A stretch of 64,000 nt of DNA, taken from assembly GCF_016595415.1 (NCBI RefSeq), contig NZ_JAENIO010000022.1, forward strand, positions 1 through 64,000, read 5' to 3'. The stretch is from Roseibacillus ishigakijimensis (GTDB lineage: Bacteria > Verrucomicrobiota > Verrucomicrobiia > Verrucomicrobiales > Akkermansiaceae). Below are positions 52,361 through 60,850 of the stretch, piece after piece (the stretch's first letter is position 1; each line of letters opens with the position of its first letter). A program made the translations under genes and the position numbers. The notes beneath the pieces are model-generated. The model was not told where the DNA came from. It saw only the letters and a list, made by a program, of their open reading frames with translations, and searched no databases.

Positions 52361-54277
52361 ATGAAGTTTGCCGAACCCGCTTTTTTCTTTCTCCTCCTGC
52401 TCGTTCCCTTGCTGGCTCTGGGAGCTTGGCTCGCGGAACGACAACGGCGGGAAGCGTGGCAAAAACTAGTCGCCCCCCGCTTGCGGAAAAAGCTGGTGGC
52501 TCCCGCCTCGCCCTATGGCCGTTGGCTTTCGCTGGCCTGCGGTCTCCTCGGCTTTCTTTTCCTCATCCTGGCCCTCGCCCAGCCCAATGCGGGGGAACGC
52601 GAAGTGACCTCCCAAGTGCGGGGACGAAACATCATCATCGCCCTCGATGTCTCCCGGTCCATGCTGGTGCGCGACGTTGCCCCCGACCGGCTGCAGGCGA
52701 CCAAGACCGCGGTCTACGAATTTCTCGACCGCTTTCCGGAGGAACGCATCGGGCTCCTGGCCTTTGCCGGCACCGCCGCCTTGCAAGCCCCGCTGACCGT
52801 GGACCACAACGCGCTGCGCGAAACCCTCGACCAACTGGACGAAAACAACGTGCCCTCGGGGGGCTCCAACCTCGCCGATGCCATTAACCTCGCCACTCAG
52901 ACCTTCAAGGAGACTGGTCAGCGCACCCATGGTCTCATCGTCTTTTCCGACGGGGAATTACACGAAGGAGAGCTCGCCGATGCCGCCTTCGACGCCCGCG
53001 AGGCCGGAGTCTTTGTGGTCACCATCGGGATGGGCACGCGGGAAGGCGACTTCGTCCCCGATGGGGAGGAGAGCGATGGCCGCTTCCGCGACCGGGAAGG
53101 ACGCCCCGTCCTCTCGCGCCTCACCCCCGAGCCCTTGCAAGAATTGGCCGCCGACACGGGAGGCCTTTACTTGGAGGGCATCCAGAATAACTTCACCGAA
53201 AGCATCGATACCGTTATCAGTCGTTTGGACGCCTTCGAAGACGAGGGCCGCGTGCAGCGCAAGCCCGTCCCACGCTTTCAATGGTTCCTCATCACCGCCA
53301 TGCTCTTTTTCACCGCCAGCATCCTCCTCCGCTACCTGTGGCCGCCAGCACGGCCCGCCATGGTCAGCGCCCGCCCGGTGCTCACCGCCCTCACCGCTTT
53401 CCTGCTGGTGGGCCTCACTCCCCGGGCCGAGGCTTGGAGCAATCCGCTCGAAGGCTTCCTGGGCACCCAGGCCCTCCGCAAGGGCGAAAGCAAAACCGCG
53501 CGCGAGCATTTCCGCAAAGCGGCAGAAGAAAGCGCGGGAGAAGAGCGGGCCCGGGCCTACTTCGGACAAGGCCTGAGCGATTACCAGAGCAAGGCCTTCA
53601 CAAAGGCCGCCGAAGCGTTTGGCGAGGCCCTGCTGAGCGAAAACCAGACCCTGCAACGCGATGCCCACAGCCACTTGGGCAACACCCTCTACCAACGGGC
53701 TTACGAACAGCTGCAGACGGACCCCAGCCAGCTGGAAACCCCCATTTCCCTGCTGGAAGACGCCTTGGCTCATTACGACTCCGCTCTCACCCTCGACAAC
53801 GAACATGAATTTGCCCGCACCCGGCGGGACATCGCGGCCCAAGCCCTCGAAATCCTGCAAAAGCAGCAAGAACAACAGCAACAAGAGCAGCAGGACCAGG
53901 AAGAACAGGAAGAGGACGGCGAAGGCGAGAACGGCGAAGAAGAGCCGGAGGAGGGCGACAACGAGGGCGAAGAGGGCGAGAATGGGGACAATGACGAAGA
54001 GGGCCAAGATGGGGAGGGAGGCGAAGGCGAGGACCCGCAAGAAGGCGAAAATGGCTCGGAGGGAGACGACGAAAAGGGTGAGGGCGCGAATGATCGTCCG
54101 GAAGGCCAGCAAGACCGGCCCGGAACTCCGGGAGAAGCCCCCGAAATGCGCCCGGCCCCTCGCGAAGGCGAGAGCGGAGAGGAATTTGCCCGCCGCATTC
54201 TGGAAGAAAACGCGGACATCCAGCAGGAAGCCCTCCGCAAACACGGCCGCCAGTTCACCCCCAACAAAGACTGGTAA
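52361..54277 (+). CDS. BatB-BatC fusion (vWA + TPR)
   Basis: 638 residues. N-terminal half is BatB-like: two helices, then vWA with MIDAS DVSRSM, GGSNLADA and FSDGELHEGE, and a further helix near 310-330. Around residue 355 starts a BatC-like TPR region (ARAYFGQGLSDYQSKAFTKAAEAF), then about 110 residues of extreme low complexity, mostly Glu, Gly, Asp, Asn and Gln, and a final block ARRILEENADIQQEAL....RQF, typical of BatC ends. Normally two genes. Anchored in the inner membrane. 6 nt after batA. Confidence 0.9.
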   Translation: MKFAEPAFFFLLLLVPLLALGAWLAERQRREAWQKLVAPRLRKKLVAPASPYGRWLSLACGLLGFLFLILALAQPNAGEREVTSQVRGRNIIIALDVSRSMLVRDVAPDRLQATKTAVYEFLDRFPEERIGLLAFAGTAALQAPLTVDHNALRETLDQLDENNVPSGGSNLADAINLATQTFKETGQRTHGLIVFSDGELHEGELADAAFDAREAGVFVVTIGMGTREGDFVPDGEESDGRFRDREGRPVLSRLTPEPLQELAADTGGLYLEGIQNNFTESIDTVISRLDAFEDEGRVQRKPVPRFQWFLITAMLFFTASILLRYLWPPARPAMVSARPVLTALTAFLLVGLTPRAEAWSNPLEGFLGTQALRKGESKTAREHFRKAAEESAGEERARAYFGQGLSDYQSKAFTKAAEAFGEALLSENQTLQRDAHSHLGNTLYQRAYEQLQTDPSQLETPISLLEDALAHYDSALTLDNEHEFARTRRDIAAQALEILQKQQEQQQQEQQDQEEQEEDGEGENGEEEPEEGDNEGEEGENGDNDEEGQDGEGGEGEDPQEGENGSEGDDEKGEGANDRPEGQQDRPGTPGEAPEMRPAPREGESGEEFARRILEENADIQQEALRKHGRQFTPNKDW

Positions 54278-54326
54278 GCCTCTTTTCCACCCCTTTTTCC
54301 CTGTGAGCTTTTTTTCAAACTGAAAC

Positions 54327-56711
54327 ATGATGCGACTCCTTTTCCTCTTTCTTCTCACCCTCCCACTCACGGTCGCGGCCCAGAAGCGCGGCGAGAAGGT
54401 GACTTCCTCCTTCCCTCTCACCCAGGTCCTGGTCGGCGAAGAAGCCCTGCTCAACGTGCAAATCGAAGGCGAACGGCCCAATGGCTCCTTAAGCTCCACC
54501 CAGGCCAGTGAATTGAGCTTCCGCACCCTTGAGCCCGATTACATCAACGAGCAATTTCTCAGCCTGAATATCGGCGTCTCGGCCGCCGAACCAGGGGTCA
54601 AAGAGGTGCCCGCCTTCCGCATCCCGCTGGCATCGGGCGAACAAGTTTCGGAAACCTTTGCCATGGAGGTCTTCCCCGCTGACAAAATCCAGTGGAACAC
54701 CCTCGCCATCAATAACCAGAACTACCGCATCGGCAGCCTCATCCTCTACCCCACCGGCTCTCTTTATGCCGGACAAGCGGTGCCCCTGACCGCCAAGCTC
54801 CTGTTGCCGGAGAATCTGCCCGTCCGCAGCATCGGCTACGCCGAAATCGAGAAGGACAACATCGGGGCCTGGCGCATGGAAGCCCCCTTCCCTCCCCGCT
54901 ACGATCAGCGCGTGCGTCCCCGTAGCCCCAATGCCCTCCAACCCCGCACGGTCAAGGTCGACGGCCAAAGCTACCAGGTGGTCAACTACGTCACCATCGC
55001 CGCTCCCCTGAGCGACGGCACCGTCACCGTTGGCCCCGGAACGGTGCAAGGGCTGCAAGTGCAAATCTCCACCACTACCCAAAGGGGCGGCTTCTACAGC
55101 AGCATGAGCCGGAGCTACAATCTCGAGTTGGAGCTGCCTGCCATCAGCTTCGAGGCCCTCCCCCTCCCTGCCGGGGCCCCCGAGGGATTTGCCGGGGCGG
55201 TGGGAGCTTTCACCCTGGAGACCACCCTCGACCAGGAAGGCGAACTGAAGCCGGGCGATCCGGTGATGGTCAATCTCGCGGTCTCGGGAGAAGGGAATCT
55301 CGACACCTTGGCCGCGCCAGAGCTGGAGGCCCCGGAGAAAAATTGGAAAACCTACCCCCCCTCGCGCAAAACGGACGACACCCGCCGGAGCAATCGCGGC
55401 ACGGTGAACTTCAGCCAAATCCTGCGCCCCCTGGTGCCCATCGAAGAAGTTCCCTCCTTCACCCTGAGCTTCTTCAACCCCGCTACCACCAGCTACGAGA
55501 CCCTGCGTAGCGAACCCATCCCGCTCACCCTCTCCCCTCTCGCTTCCGGCGCGGGCTCCTCCGCTCCCCCGCCGGCAGGACTGGTGCCCGTGCCTGAGAT
55601 GACCGACATCCTCGGCCTCATTGACCCTCAGCCCTATCGCGCCCGCAGCGGCCCTTCCCTCCTCCCCTGGTGGCAGGTGCTGCCCGCCCTCGTGGTGGTC
55701 ATCCTCCTGCTCCTCATCGTCCGCCGCCACCTACCCCGCCTCCGGCAGGAGGACCCGGAGAAAGCCCGTCTGCAAGCGGAACTGGAAGAGCTGCGCGGCA
55801 AAAGTGACGCGCGCGAGTTTCTCCGTGCAGCGGCCAATCTGGCCGAGCGCGAGGGAGAAAAAGGCGATGACTTCGTGGCCGAGCTGATCGCGGAGCGCGA
55901 TGCCCGGTGCTTCCAACCCGGGGAAAAAGAACCGGAGCTCCCCGCCAGCCGCCGGGAGGATATCCTTGCCCAATTGAAGAAGCGCTTGAGCCAAGTCATT
56001 CTCCTCCCCGCCCTCCTCCTTCTGGGGACCCCTCATCAGGCCGAGGCCTTTCACGAGGAGGCCCTGCGCGCATGGAACGAAGGCGATTACGAAGCGGCCC
56101 TCGCTGCCTACGAGCTTGCGCGCAAGGACCAGGAGACCCCCGACCTCCTCTTCAATATCGGCAACTGCCACTACCGCCTCGGCAAACCGGGAAAGGCCGG
56201 ACTCTTCTACCATCGGGCCTTGGAGCTGGATCCCAAGCATCCGGAAGCCCGCCAAAATCTCGCCTTCCTCGAGCGAAAAATGGGGGCCATCTCCACCCTC
56301 CCCGACGCGGCCCCCGGCTGGCCTTCCCGCAGCTTGCTGCGAACCTTGCTCGCCGCCTCCGCCTGGGCTTTTGCCATCTTCCTCCTCCTGCGCTTTGCCC
56401 GGCCGGACGCGAAAAGCAAACGCCTCTCCACCCTCGGGCAGCTGGGCACCGGCTTGGCCCTGCTCACTCTGGCCCTCGTCCTCTTCTTCCATCCTCGCAA
56501 AGAAAGCACAGCCCCCCCGGTCAATGCGGTGGTCGTAAGCTCGGAAGCCAGCCCGGTGCGTAGCGAGCCTTCCGCCGGGGGGAGCATCATCCTCAAGGCC
56601 GGCCCCTCGACTGCCTGTCGGGTGCTGGCCGAACGCGGCCCCTGGTCCTATATCGAACTGCCCGATCACACCCGCGGCTGGATCATCAGCGACGGCCTCG
56701 AATCCATCTGA
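54327..56711 (+). CDS. BatD-BatE fusion (BatD + TPR + SH3)
   Basis: 794 residues. Signal peptide, then several beta-sandwich domains typical of BatD (oxygen tolerance), a transmembrane helix near 450-470 (ALVVVILLLLIVRR), a cytoplasmic helical part, then a second membrane/signal-like segment followed by BatE-like TPRs (WNEGDYEAALAAYELARKD, LLFNIGNCHYRLGKPGKAG), two helices and a C-terminal SH3-like domain (VRSEPSAGGSIIL....GWIISDGLESI). Last gene of the Bat operon. Two normally separate proteins in one chain. Confidence 0.9.
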   Translation: MMRLLFLFLLTLPLTVAAQKRGEKVTSSFPLTQVLVGEEALLNVQIEGERPNGSLSSTQASELSFRTLEPDYINEQFLSLNIGVSAAEPGVKEVPAFRIPLASGEQVSETFAMEVFPADKIQWNTLAINNQNYRIGSLILYPTGSLYAGQAVPLTAKLLLPENLPVRSIGYAEIEKDNIGAWRMEAPFPPRYDQRVRPRSPNALQPRTVKVDGQSYQVVNYVTIAAPLSDGTVTVGPGTVQGLQVQISTTTQRGGFYSSMSRSYNLELELPAISFEALPLPAGAPEGFAGAVGAFTLETTLDQEGELKPGDPVMVNLAVSGEGNLDTLAAPELEAPEKNWKTYPPSRKTDDTRRSNRGTVNFSQILRPLVPIEEVPSFTLSFFNPATTSYETLRSEPIPLTLSPLASGAGSSAPPPAGLVPVPEMTDILGLIDPQPYRARSGPSLLPWWQVLPALVVVILLLLIVRRHLPRLRQEDPEKARLQAELEELRGKSDAREFLRAAANLAEREGEKGDDFVAELIAERDARCFQPGEKEPELPASRREDILAQLKKRLSQVILLPALLLLGTPHQAEAFHEEALRAWNEGDYEAALAAYELARKDQETPDLLFNIGNCHYRLGKPGKAGLFYHRALELDPKHPEARQNLAFLERKMGAISTLPDAAPGWPSRSLLRTLLAASAWAFAIFLLLRFARPDAKSKRLSTLGQLGTGLALLTLALVLFFHPRKESTAPPVNAVVVSSEASPVRSEPSAGGSIILKAGPSTACRVLAERGPWSYIELPDHTRGWIISDGLESI

Positions 56712-56728
56712 TTCCAGCCCGGCGGCGC

Positions 56729-57628
56729 CTAGAATTTCTGGGGAATAATGATCTCCTCCGGAACGGGCTGGCGCTCGTAGTCCTCATGGTGGATGCGCGG
56801 AGGCAGATCCACAATCTCCCGCTCCACATGCTCGTAGGGCACCTGTTCGAGCAGATGGGTGATGCAGTTGAGCCGCGCCTTCTTCTTATCATCAGCCGGC
56901 ACCACCCACCAGGGTGCCTCCGGGATGTGAGTGTGCCGCAGCATCACCTCTTTGGCCTTGGTGTAGTCTTCCCAACGCTTGCGGGACTCCAAATCCATCG
57001 GACTCAGCTTCCATTGCTTCAGCGGATCATGGTTCCGGCACTCAAAGCGAAACTCCTGCTCTTCATCACTGATGGAAAACCAATACTTCACGATTTGTAT
57101 CCCCGAGCGAATGAGCATTTTCTCGAACTCCGGCACCGAGCGAAAAAACTCCTGATACTCTTCCTCGGAGCAAAAACCCATCACCCGCTCCACCCCGGCG
57201 CGATTATACCAACTGCGGTCGAAGAGAACGATTTCCCCCGCCGCCGGAAGATGCTCCACATAGCGTTGGAAATACCATTGCGTGCGCTCGCGACTGTTCG
57301 GAGCCGGCAGCGCGGCGACCCGGCAGATGCGGGGATTGAGCCGCTGGGTGATGCGCTTAATCACACTGCCCTTGCCCGCGGAATCCCGCCCTTCAAAGAG
57401 AACCACCAACTTGTGCCCCGTTTCCACCACCCAGTCCTGCAGCTTCACCAACTCCACCTGGAGACGGTAAAGTTCCCGAAAATACTCCCGCCGAAAACCC
57501 CGATCCAGCTCGTGATTCCGGCTATCCTCCTCCGCCTCCTCCAATCCCATTTCCAACTCTTCATCGAACTGATCCACGTAATCTTCGCGGATGCGCTCGA
57601 AGTGTTCTGCCATTTTTTCGGGGCTCAT
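56729..57628 (-). CDS. ppk2: Polyphosphate kinase 2
   Basis: 299 residues from ATG at 57628. P-loop kinase with Walker A FEGRDSAGKGS, Walker B/lid region LFDRSWYNRAGVERVMGF, and KYWFSISDEEQEFRFECR....WKLSPMD, a standard single-domain PPK2. It uses polyphosphate to phosphorylate nucleoside diphosphates or monophosphates (class uncertain by eye). Convergent with the Bat operon and divergent from the Na/Pi-cotransporter gene. Confidence 0.94.
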   Translation of the reverse strand: MSPEKMAEHFERIREDYVDQFDEELEMGLEEAEEDSRNHELDRGFRREYFRELYRLQVELVKLQDWVVETGHKLVVLFEGRDSAGKGSVIKRITQRLNPRICRVAALPAPNSRERTQWYFQRYVEHLPAAGEIVLFDRSWYNRAGVERVMGFCSEEEYQEFFRSVPEFEKMLIRSGIQIVKYWFSISDEEQEFRFECRNHDPLKQWKLSPMDLESRKRWEDYTKAKEVMLRHTHIPEAPWWVVPADDKKKARLNCITHLLEQVPYEHVEREIVDLPPRIHHEDYERQPVPEEIIIPQKF

Positions 57629-57676
57629 GCCGGCAGTTCTTAGGATGGTCCTTGGCAAAAAGGAGGGAGGACTTTT

Positions 57677-57692
57677 GTGACAATTTTGTCAC
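57677..57692. promoter_or_regulatory. Perfect palindrome between ppk2 and the Na/Pi transporter gene
   Basis: GTGACAATTTTGTCAC, a 7-bp inverted repeat with a TT centre, lies between the divergent ppk2 and transporter genes. It is followed by an AT-rich stretch (57705-57727) suited to a promoter. The TGTCA core resembles half of a Pho box, but the arrangement is inverted, not the direct repeat used by PhoB, so the regulator is unknown. Confidence 0.45.
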
Positions 57693-57789
57693 TCAATACC
57701 AACTTGATATATCTATATATTATGATATGTGGCGAAAACGTCACGCGATTACAGGTGCTTCCTCCCGGGCCTTTCTCCAAGTGATTCAT

Positions 57790-59031
57790 ATGTCCTCACT
57801 TAGCACCACGGAAGGCAACGATCATGCCGAAGAGAAAGGGCTCTCTCTCCACGAGACCCAAGAAGGGAATCAGGCCTTGCGCTGGATCACGGTCGTCCTC
57901 CTCATTTACGGCCTTTTGATTGCCGTCGGCATGATTGGCACAGGTTTCAAGACCGCCACCGGGGATAAAGCGACCGAGCTTTTCGCCTTTGCCAGCAATC
58001 CCTTCGCGGGTCTGGTGATCGGCACCGTGGCCACTGCCCTCATCCAGTCCTCCTCCACCGTTTCCTCCATCATCGTCGCTCTCGTGGCTGGCGGGCTTCC
58101 GGTGGGCATCGCCATTCCCATGATCATGGGAGCCAATATCGGCACCACCATCACCAATACCCTGGTGAGCTTGGGTCACGTGCGAGATGGCCAGGAATTC
58201 CGCCGCGCCTTTGCCGCCGCGACGGTGCATGACTTCTTCAACCTCATCAGTGTCGTCATCTTCCTCCCGCTGGAGATGCTCTTCCATCCCTTGCAAAAGC
58301 TCTCCGCCTGGATCGTGCAGCCCATGGTGGGTTCGGCCAGCCTGTCCATGAGTGAGCTCAACTTCATGAAAACCCTCACCAAGCCGCCCGTGACCCTCGT
58401 CAAGGACCTCCTCTCGGGCTTGGGACCGATGGCCACCGGCATCATCATGGCTGTGGGGGGCATCGCCCTCATCTTTCTCGTCATCACCTACATCGGCAAG
58501 CTGCTCCGCAAGCTGATGGTGGGCAAAGCCAAGGCCATTCTCCACACCGCCATTGGCCGCGGCCCGCTCTCCGGGATTTCCTCCGGCACCCTGGTCACCG
58601 TCTTGGTCCAGTCCAGCTCCACCACCACCAGCCTCGTCGTTCCTCTCGCGGGCACCGGCGTCTTCACCCTGCGCCAGATTTATCCCTTCTGCCTGGGCGC
58701 CAATATCGGCACCTGCATCACCGCCCTGCTCGCCGCCACCGCCATCTCGGGCGAGACGGCCGTCTTTGCGATGCAGATCGCGATTGTCCACCTCCTCTAC
58801 AACATCCTGGGCGTGCTCGTCATCTTCGGCCTCCCCATCCTGCGGGAGTGGCCCATCAAGGCCGCCGAATGGCTCGCCGAAGTGGCGGCCAAACAAAAAC
58901 TCTACGCCCTGGCCTACGTGGTGGGCACCTTCTTCCTCATCCCCGCCATCCTCATCGGGGTCAGCTCGGCTTTCGACAAGTCCGGCAACAAGGCCCCGTC
59001 CGCAGTGGAAGAAATCGAATCCTCTCACTAG
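57790..59031 (+). CDS. Na/Pi cotransporter-family protein
   Basis: 413 residues from ATG at 57790. About eight to nine helices forming two inverted repeats, each with the family signature: ALIQSSSTVSSIIV then GANIGTTITN in the first, VLVQSSSTTTSLVV then GANIGTCITA in the second. Imports phosphate with sodium. No C-terminal PhoU-like domain. Divergent from ppk2, which suggests a shared phosphate/polyphosphate role. 29 nt before a small coiled-coil gene. Confidence 0.92.
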   Translation: MSSLSTTEGNDHAEEKGLSLHETQEGNQALRWITVVLLIYGLLIAVGMIGTGFKTATGDKATELFAFASNPFAGLVIGTVATALIQSSSTVSSIIVALVAGGLPVGIAIPMIMGANIGTTITNTLVSLGHVRDGQEFRRAFAAATVHDFFNLISVVIFLPLEMLFHPLQKLSAWIVQPMVGSASLSMSELNFMKTLTKPPVTLVKDLLSGLGPMATGIIMAVGGIALIFLVITYIGKLLRKLMVGKAKAILHTAIGRGPLSGISSGTLVTVLVQSSSTTTSLVVPLAGTGVFTLRQIYPFCLGANIGTCITALLAATAISGETAVFAMQIAIVHLLYNILGVLVIFGLPILREWPIKAAEWLAEVAAKQKLYALAYVVGTFFLIPAILIGVSSAFDKSGNKAPSAVEEIESSH

Positions 59032-59060
59032 CCCTCCTCACCTTTCAACCCCTCTTTCCC

Positions 59061-59270
59061 ATGAAAAGTATCCGCCGCCAAAACCTGGAAGCCGAACTCG
59101 AAAAAGTGCGCGCCGACGTCACCCGCCTGGAAGAAGAAATCGCCAAAGTGCTCGAGGCCGAACAGCATGAAGAAGTCGAGCACTTGGAGGAATACTTCGA
59201 CGCCGTCGAGACGCGCTTCCGCGGACTCCGGGCCTTTTGGCAAAGTCTCTTTGAGAAGCCGGGCGCCTGA
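59061..59270 (+). CDS. Small coiled-coil protein, unknown function
   Basis: 69 residues from ATG at 59061. Almost entirely charged helix with heptad-like Leu/Val/Ile spacing (LEAELEKVRADVTRLEEEIAK), then an amphipathic C-terminus with FRGLRAFWQSLFEK. Follows the Na/Pi transporter gene by 29 nt and is closed by a strong terminator, so it is probably co-transcribed with that transporter. Confidence 0.65.
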   Translation: MKSIRRQNLEAELEKVRADVTRLEEEIAKVLEAEQHEEVEHLEEYFDAVETRFRGLRAFWQSLFEKPGA

Positions 59271-59288
59271 AAAAACTTCCCCCCCGAC

Positions 59289-59332
59289 AAAGCCGTCGTC
59301 CCCACCCTCACCCCGGGGACGATGGCTTTTTT
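59289..59332 (+). terminator. Intrinsic terminator
   Basis: Stem AGCCgTCGTCCCC/GGGGACGATGGCT (59291-59327, one G-T pair) with a roughly 10-nt loop, followed by six T. Ends the Na/Pi transporter-small coiled-coil transcript. Confidence 0.88.
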
Positions 59333-59391
59333 CTTAAAAAATTGCACATCCCGCATTCGCCAAACGCGAAAGACCCGTTAGGCTCAAAGCC

Positions 59392-60789
59392 ATGAATCCC
59401 CCCGAAACCGTCATCGAGCTGATTGATGAAATCGATGAGAGCGAGACTTGGCAAGCTCTCGAGGAAGCCTTGCAGGCTGAAGACGCCACCACCACCAAGG
59501 AAATCCTCGATGGCCTCGAAGCCGAGGATCAGGCCCGAGCGGTTTCCCGTCTCTCGGCAGAAAATCGCGAAGCGCTCGTCACCACCCTGCCGCACGAAGA
59601 CTTCGCCCAACTCTTGCAGGAACTCCCCGAAGCCCAGGCGGTGGAATTGCTTGAAACCCTGCCCAGCGAACAAACCGCCCCGGCCGTGGGCCATCTCCCC
59701 CCGGAAACCAGCAGCCGCCTCCTGCGCGAACTGGAAGACGAGGATTCCGCTGAAATCCTGGGCGAAATCGCGGATGCCGACAGCCTCACCGAGCTGAAGG
59801 CCCGCCTGACCTACACCGAAGGCTGCGCCGGTAGCCTCATGCGGGGCAGCCCGGTGAATTTTCATCAGGACACCACCGTGCGGGAGCTCCTCGACGACCT
59901 CCATGATCGCGCGGAAGACTACTCCGACCGCGACATCCAGTATCTCTACGTGGTGGATGAGGAGAAGAAACTGAAGGGGGTGCTGCAGCTCCGGCAACTC
60001 TTCTGGGCCCCACGGAGCAAGACCATCCGGGAGCTGATGATCCCCGATCCGCTCTCCGTCTCGGACAAACTCGACTTCCACGACCTGGCGGAGATTTTCA
60101 AAAAAAAGCCCTTCCTCGGTCTTCCGGTGGTGGATGACGAAGGTCGGCTCCTCGGGGTCGTGCCCCGCGACACGGTGCAGCGCGAAACCTCCGACGAGCA
60201 GACCGAGCTTTATCTGCAATCGCAGGGTATTGTGGACGGGGAAGAATTGCGCTCCATGCCCCTGCTCGACCGGTGCCGCAAGCGCCTCGCCTGGCTGGCA
60301 CCCAATATCGTGCTCAATCTCGCCGCCGCCAGCGTCATTGCGGCCAATGAAGCCACTTTGCAGGAAGTCATCGCCCTAGCCGTCTTTCTCCCCATCGTCT
60401 CCGACATGTCCGGCTGCAGCGGCAATCAGGCCGTCGCAGTGAGTATCCGCGAGCTCACCCTCGGGATTCTCAAACCCAAGGATTTTATCCGCGTCATTTC
60501 CAAAGAAGGGCTCGTCGGCATCATCAACGGCACCCTGCTGGGCCTCCTCCTCGGCGCGGTTGCCGCGATCTGGAAAGGCAATCTCGTCCTCGGTGCGGTG
60601 GTGGCCACGGCCCTCGCCCTCAACACTGTTCTCTCCGTCTTGCTCGGTGGCCTGGTTCCCCTTCTGCTCAAAAGCCGCAAGGTCGACCCCGCCCTCGCCA
60701 GCGGTCCCATCCTGACCACCTGCACCGACATGTGCGGCTTTTTCCTCGTGCTCTCCCTGGCCTCGGCCGTGCTGCAGCACCTCGTCTGA
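59392..60789 (+). CDS. mgtE: Magnesium transporter MgtE
   Basis: 465 residues. N-terminal helical MgtE_N domain (about 25-135, ALVTTLPHEDFAQLLQELPEA), a CBS-domain pair (about 138-270: AGSLMRGSPVNF, LPVVDDEGRLLGVVPRD) that senses cytosolic Mg, and five C-terminal transmembrane helices with PIVSDMSGCSGNQA and TTCTDMCGFF. Mg-gated inner-membrane channel. Complete and typical. Confidence 0.94.
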   Translation: MNPPETVIELIDEIDESETWQALEEALQAEDATTTKEILDGLEAEDQARAVSRLSAENREALVTTLPHEDFAQLLQELPEAQAVELLETLPSEQTAPAVGHLPPETSSRLLRELEDEDSAEILGEIADADSLTELKARLTYTEGCAGSLMRGSPVNFHQDTTVRELLDDLHDRAEDYSDRDIQYLYVVDEEKKLKGVLQLRQLFWAPRSKTIRELMIPDPLSVSDKLDFHDLAEIFKKKPFLGLPVVDDEGRLLGVVPRDTVQRETSDEQTELYLQSQGIVDGEELRSMPLLDRCRKRLAWLAPNIVLNLAAASVIAANEATLQEVIALAVFLPIVSDMSGCSGNQAVAVSIRELTLGILKPKDFIRVISKEGLVGIINGTLLGLLLGAVAAIWKGNLVLGAVVATALALNTVLSVLLGGLVPLLLKSRKVDPALASGPILTTCTDMCGFFLVLSLASAVLQHLV

Positions 60790-60812
60790 TCGCTTCCGGC
60801 TTTACAGCAGAG

Positions 60813-60850
60813 GGGAAACTTTCATTGCCTAGGCGGGATGAAAGTTTCCC
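60813..60850 (+). promoter_or_regulatory. Inverted repeat enclosing a start codon
   Basis: Left arm GGGAAACTTTCAT (60813-60825) pairs perfectly with ATGAAAGTTTCCC (60838-60850); loop of 12 nt. The right arm begins with the ATG of the SMP-30-like gene, and the GGCGGG just before it lies in the loop. In mRNA the start codon would be in a 13-bp helix. No T-run follows, so it is not a terminator. Confidence 0.6.

Noticed and set aside
52958-54526. 522-residue minus-strand open frame opposite the Bat genes
   Set aside because: Phe/Leu/Ala-rich mirror of the acidic tract in the BatB-BatC fusion; the plus-strand operon is certain.
57677-57692. PhoB (Pho box) site
   Set aside because: PhoB boxes are direct repeats of TGTCA-type half-sites about 11 bp apart; this is an inverted repeat.
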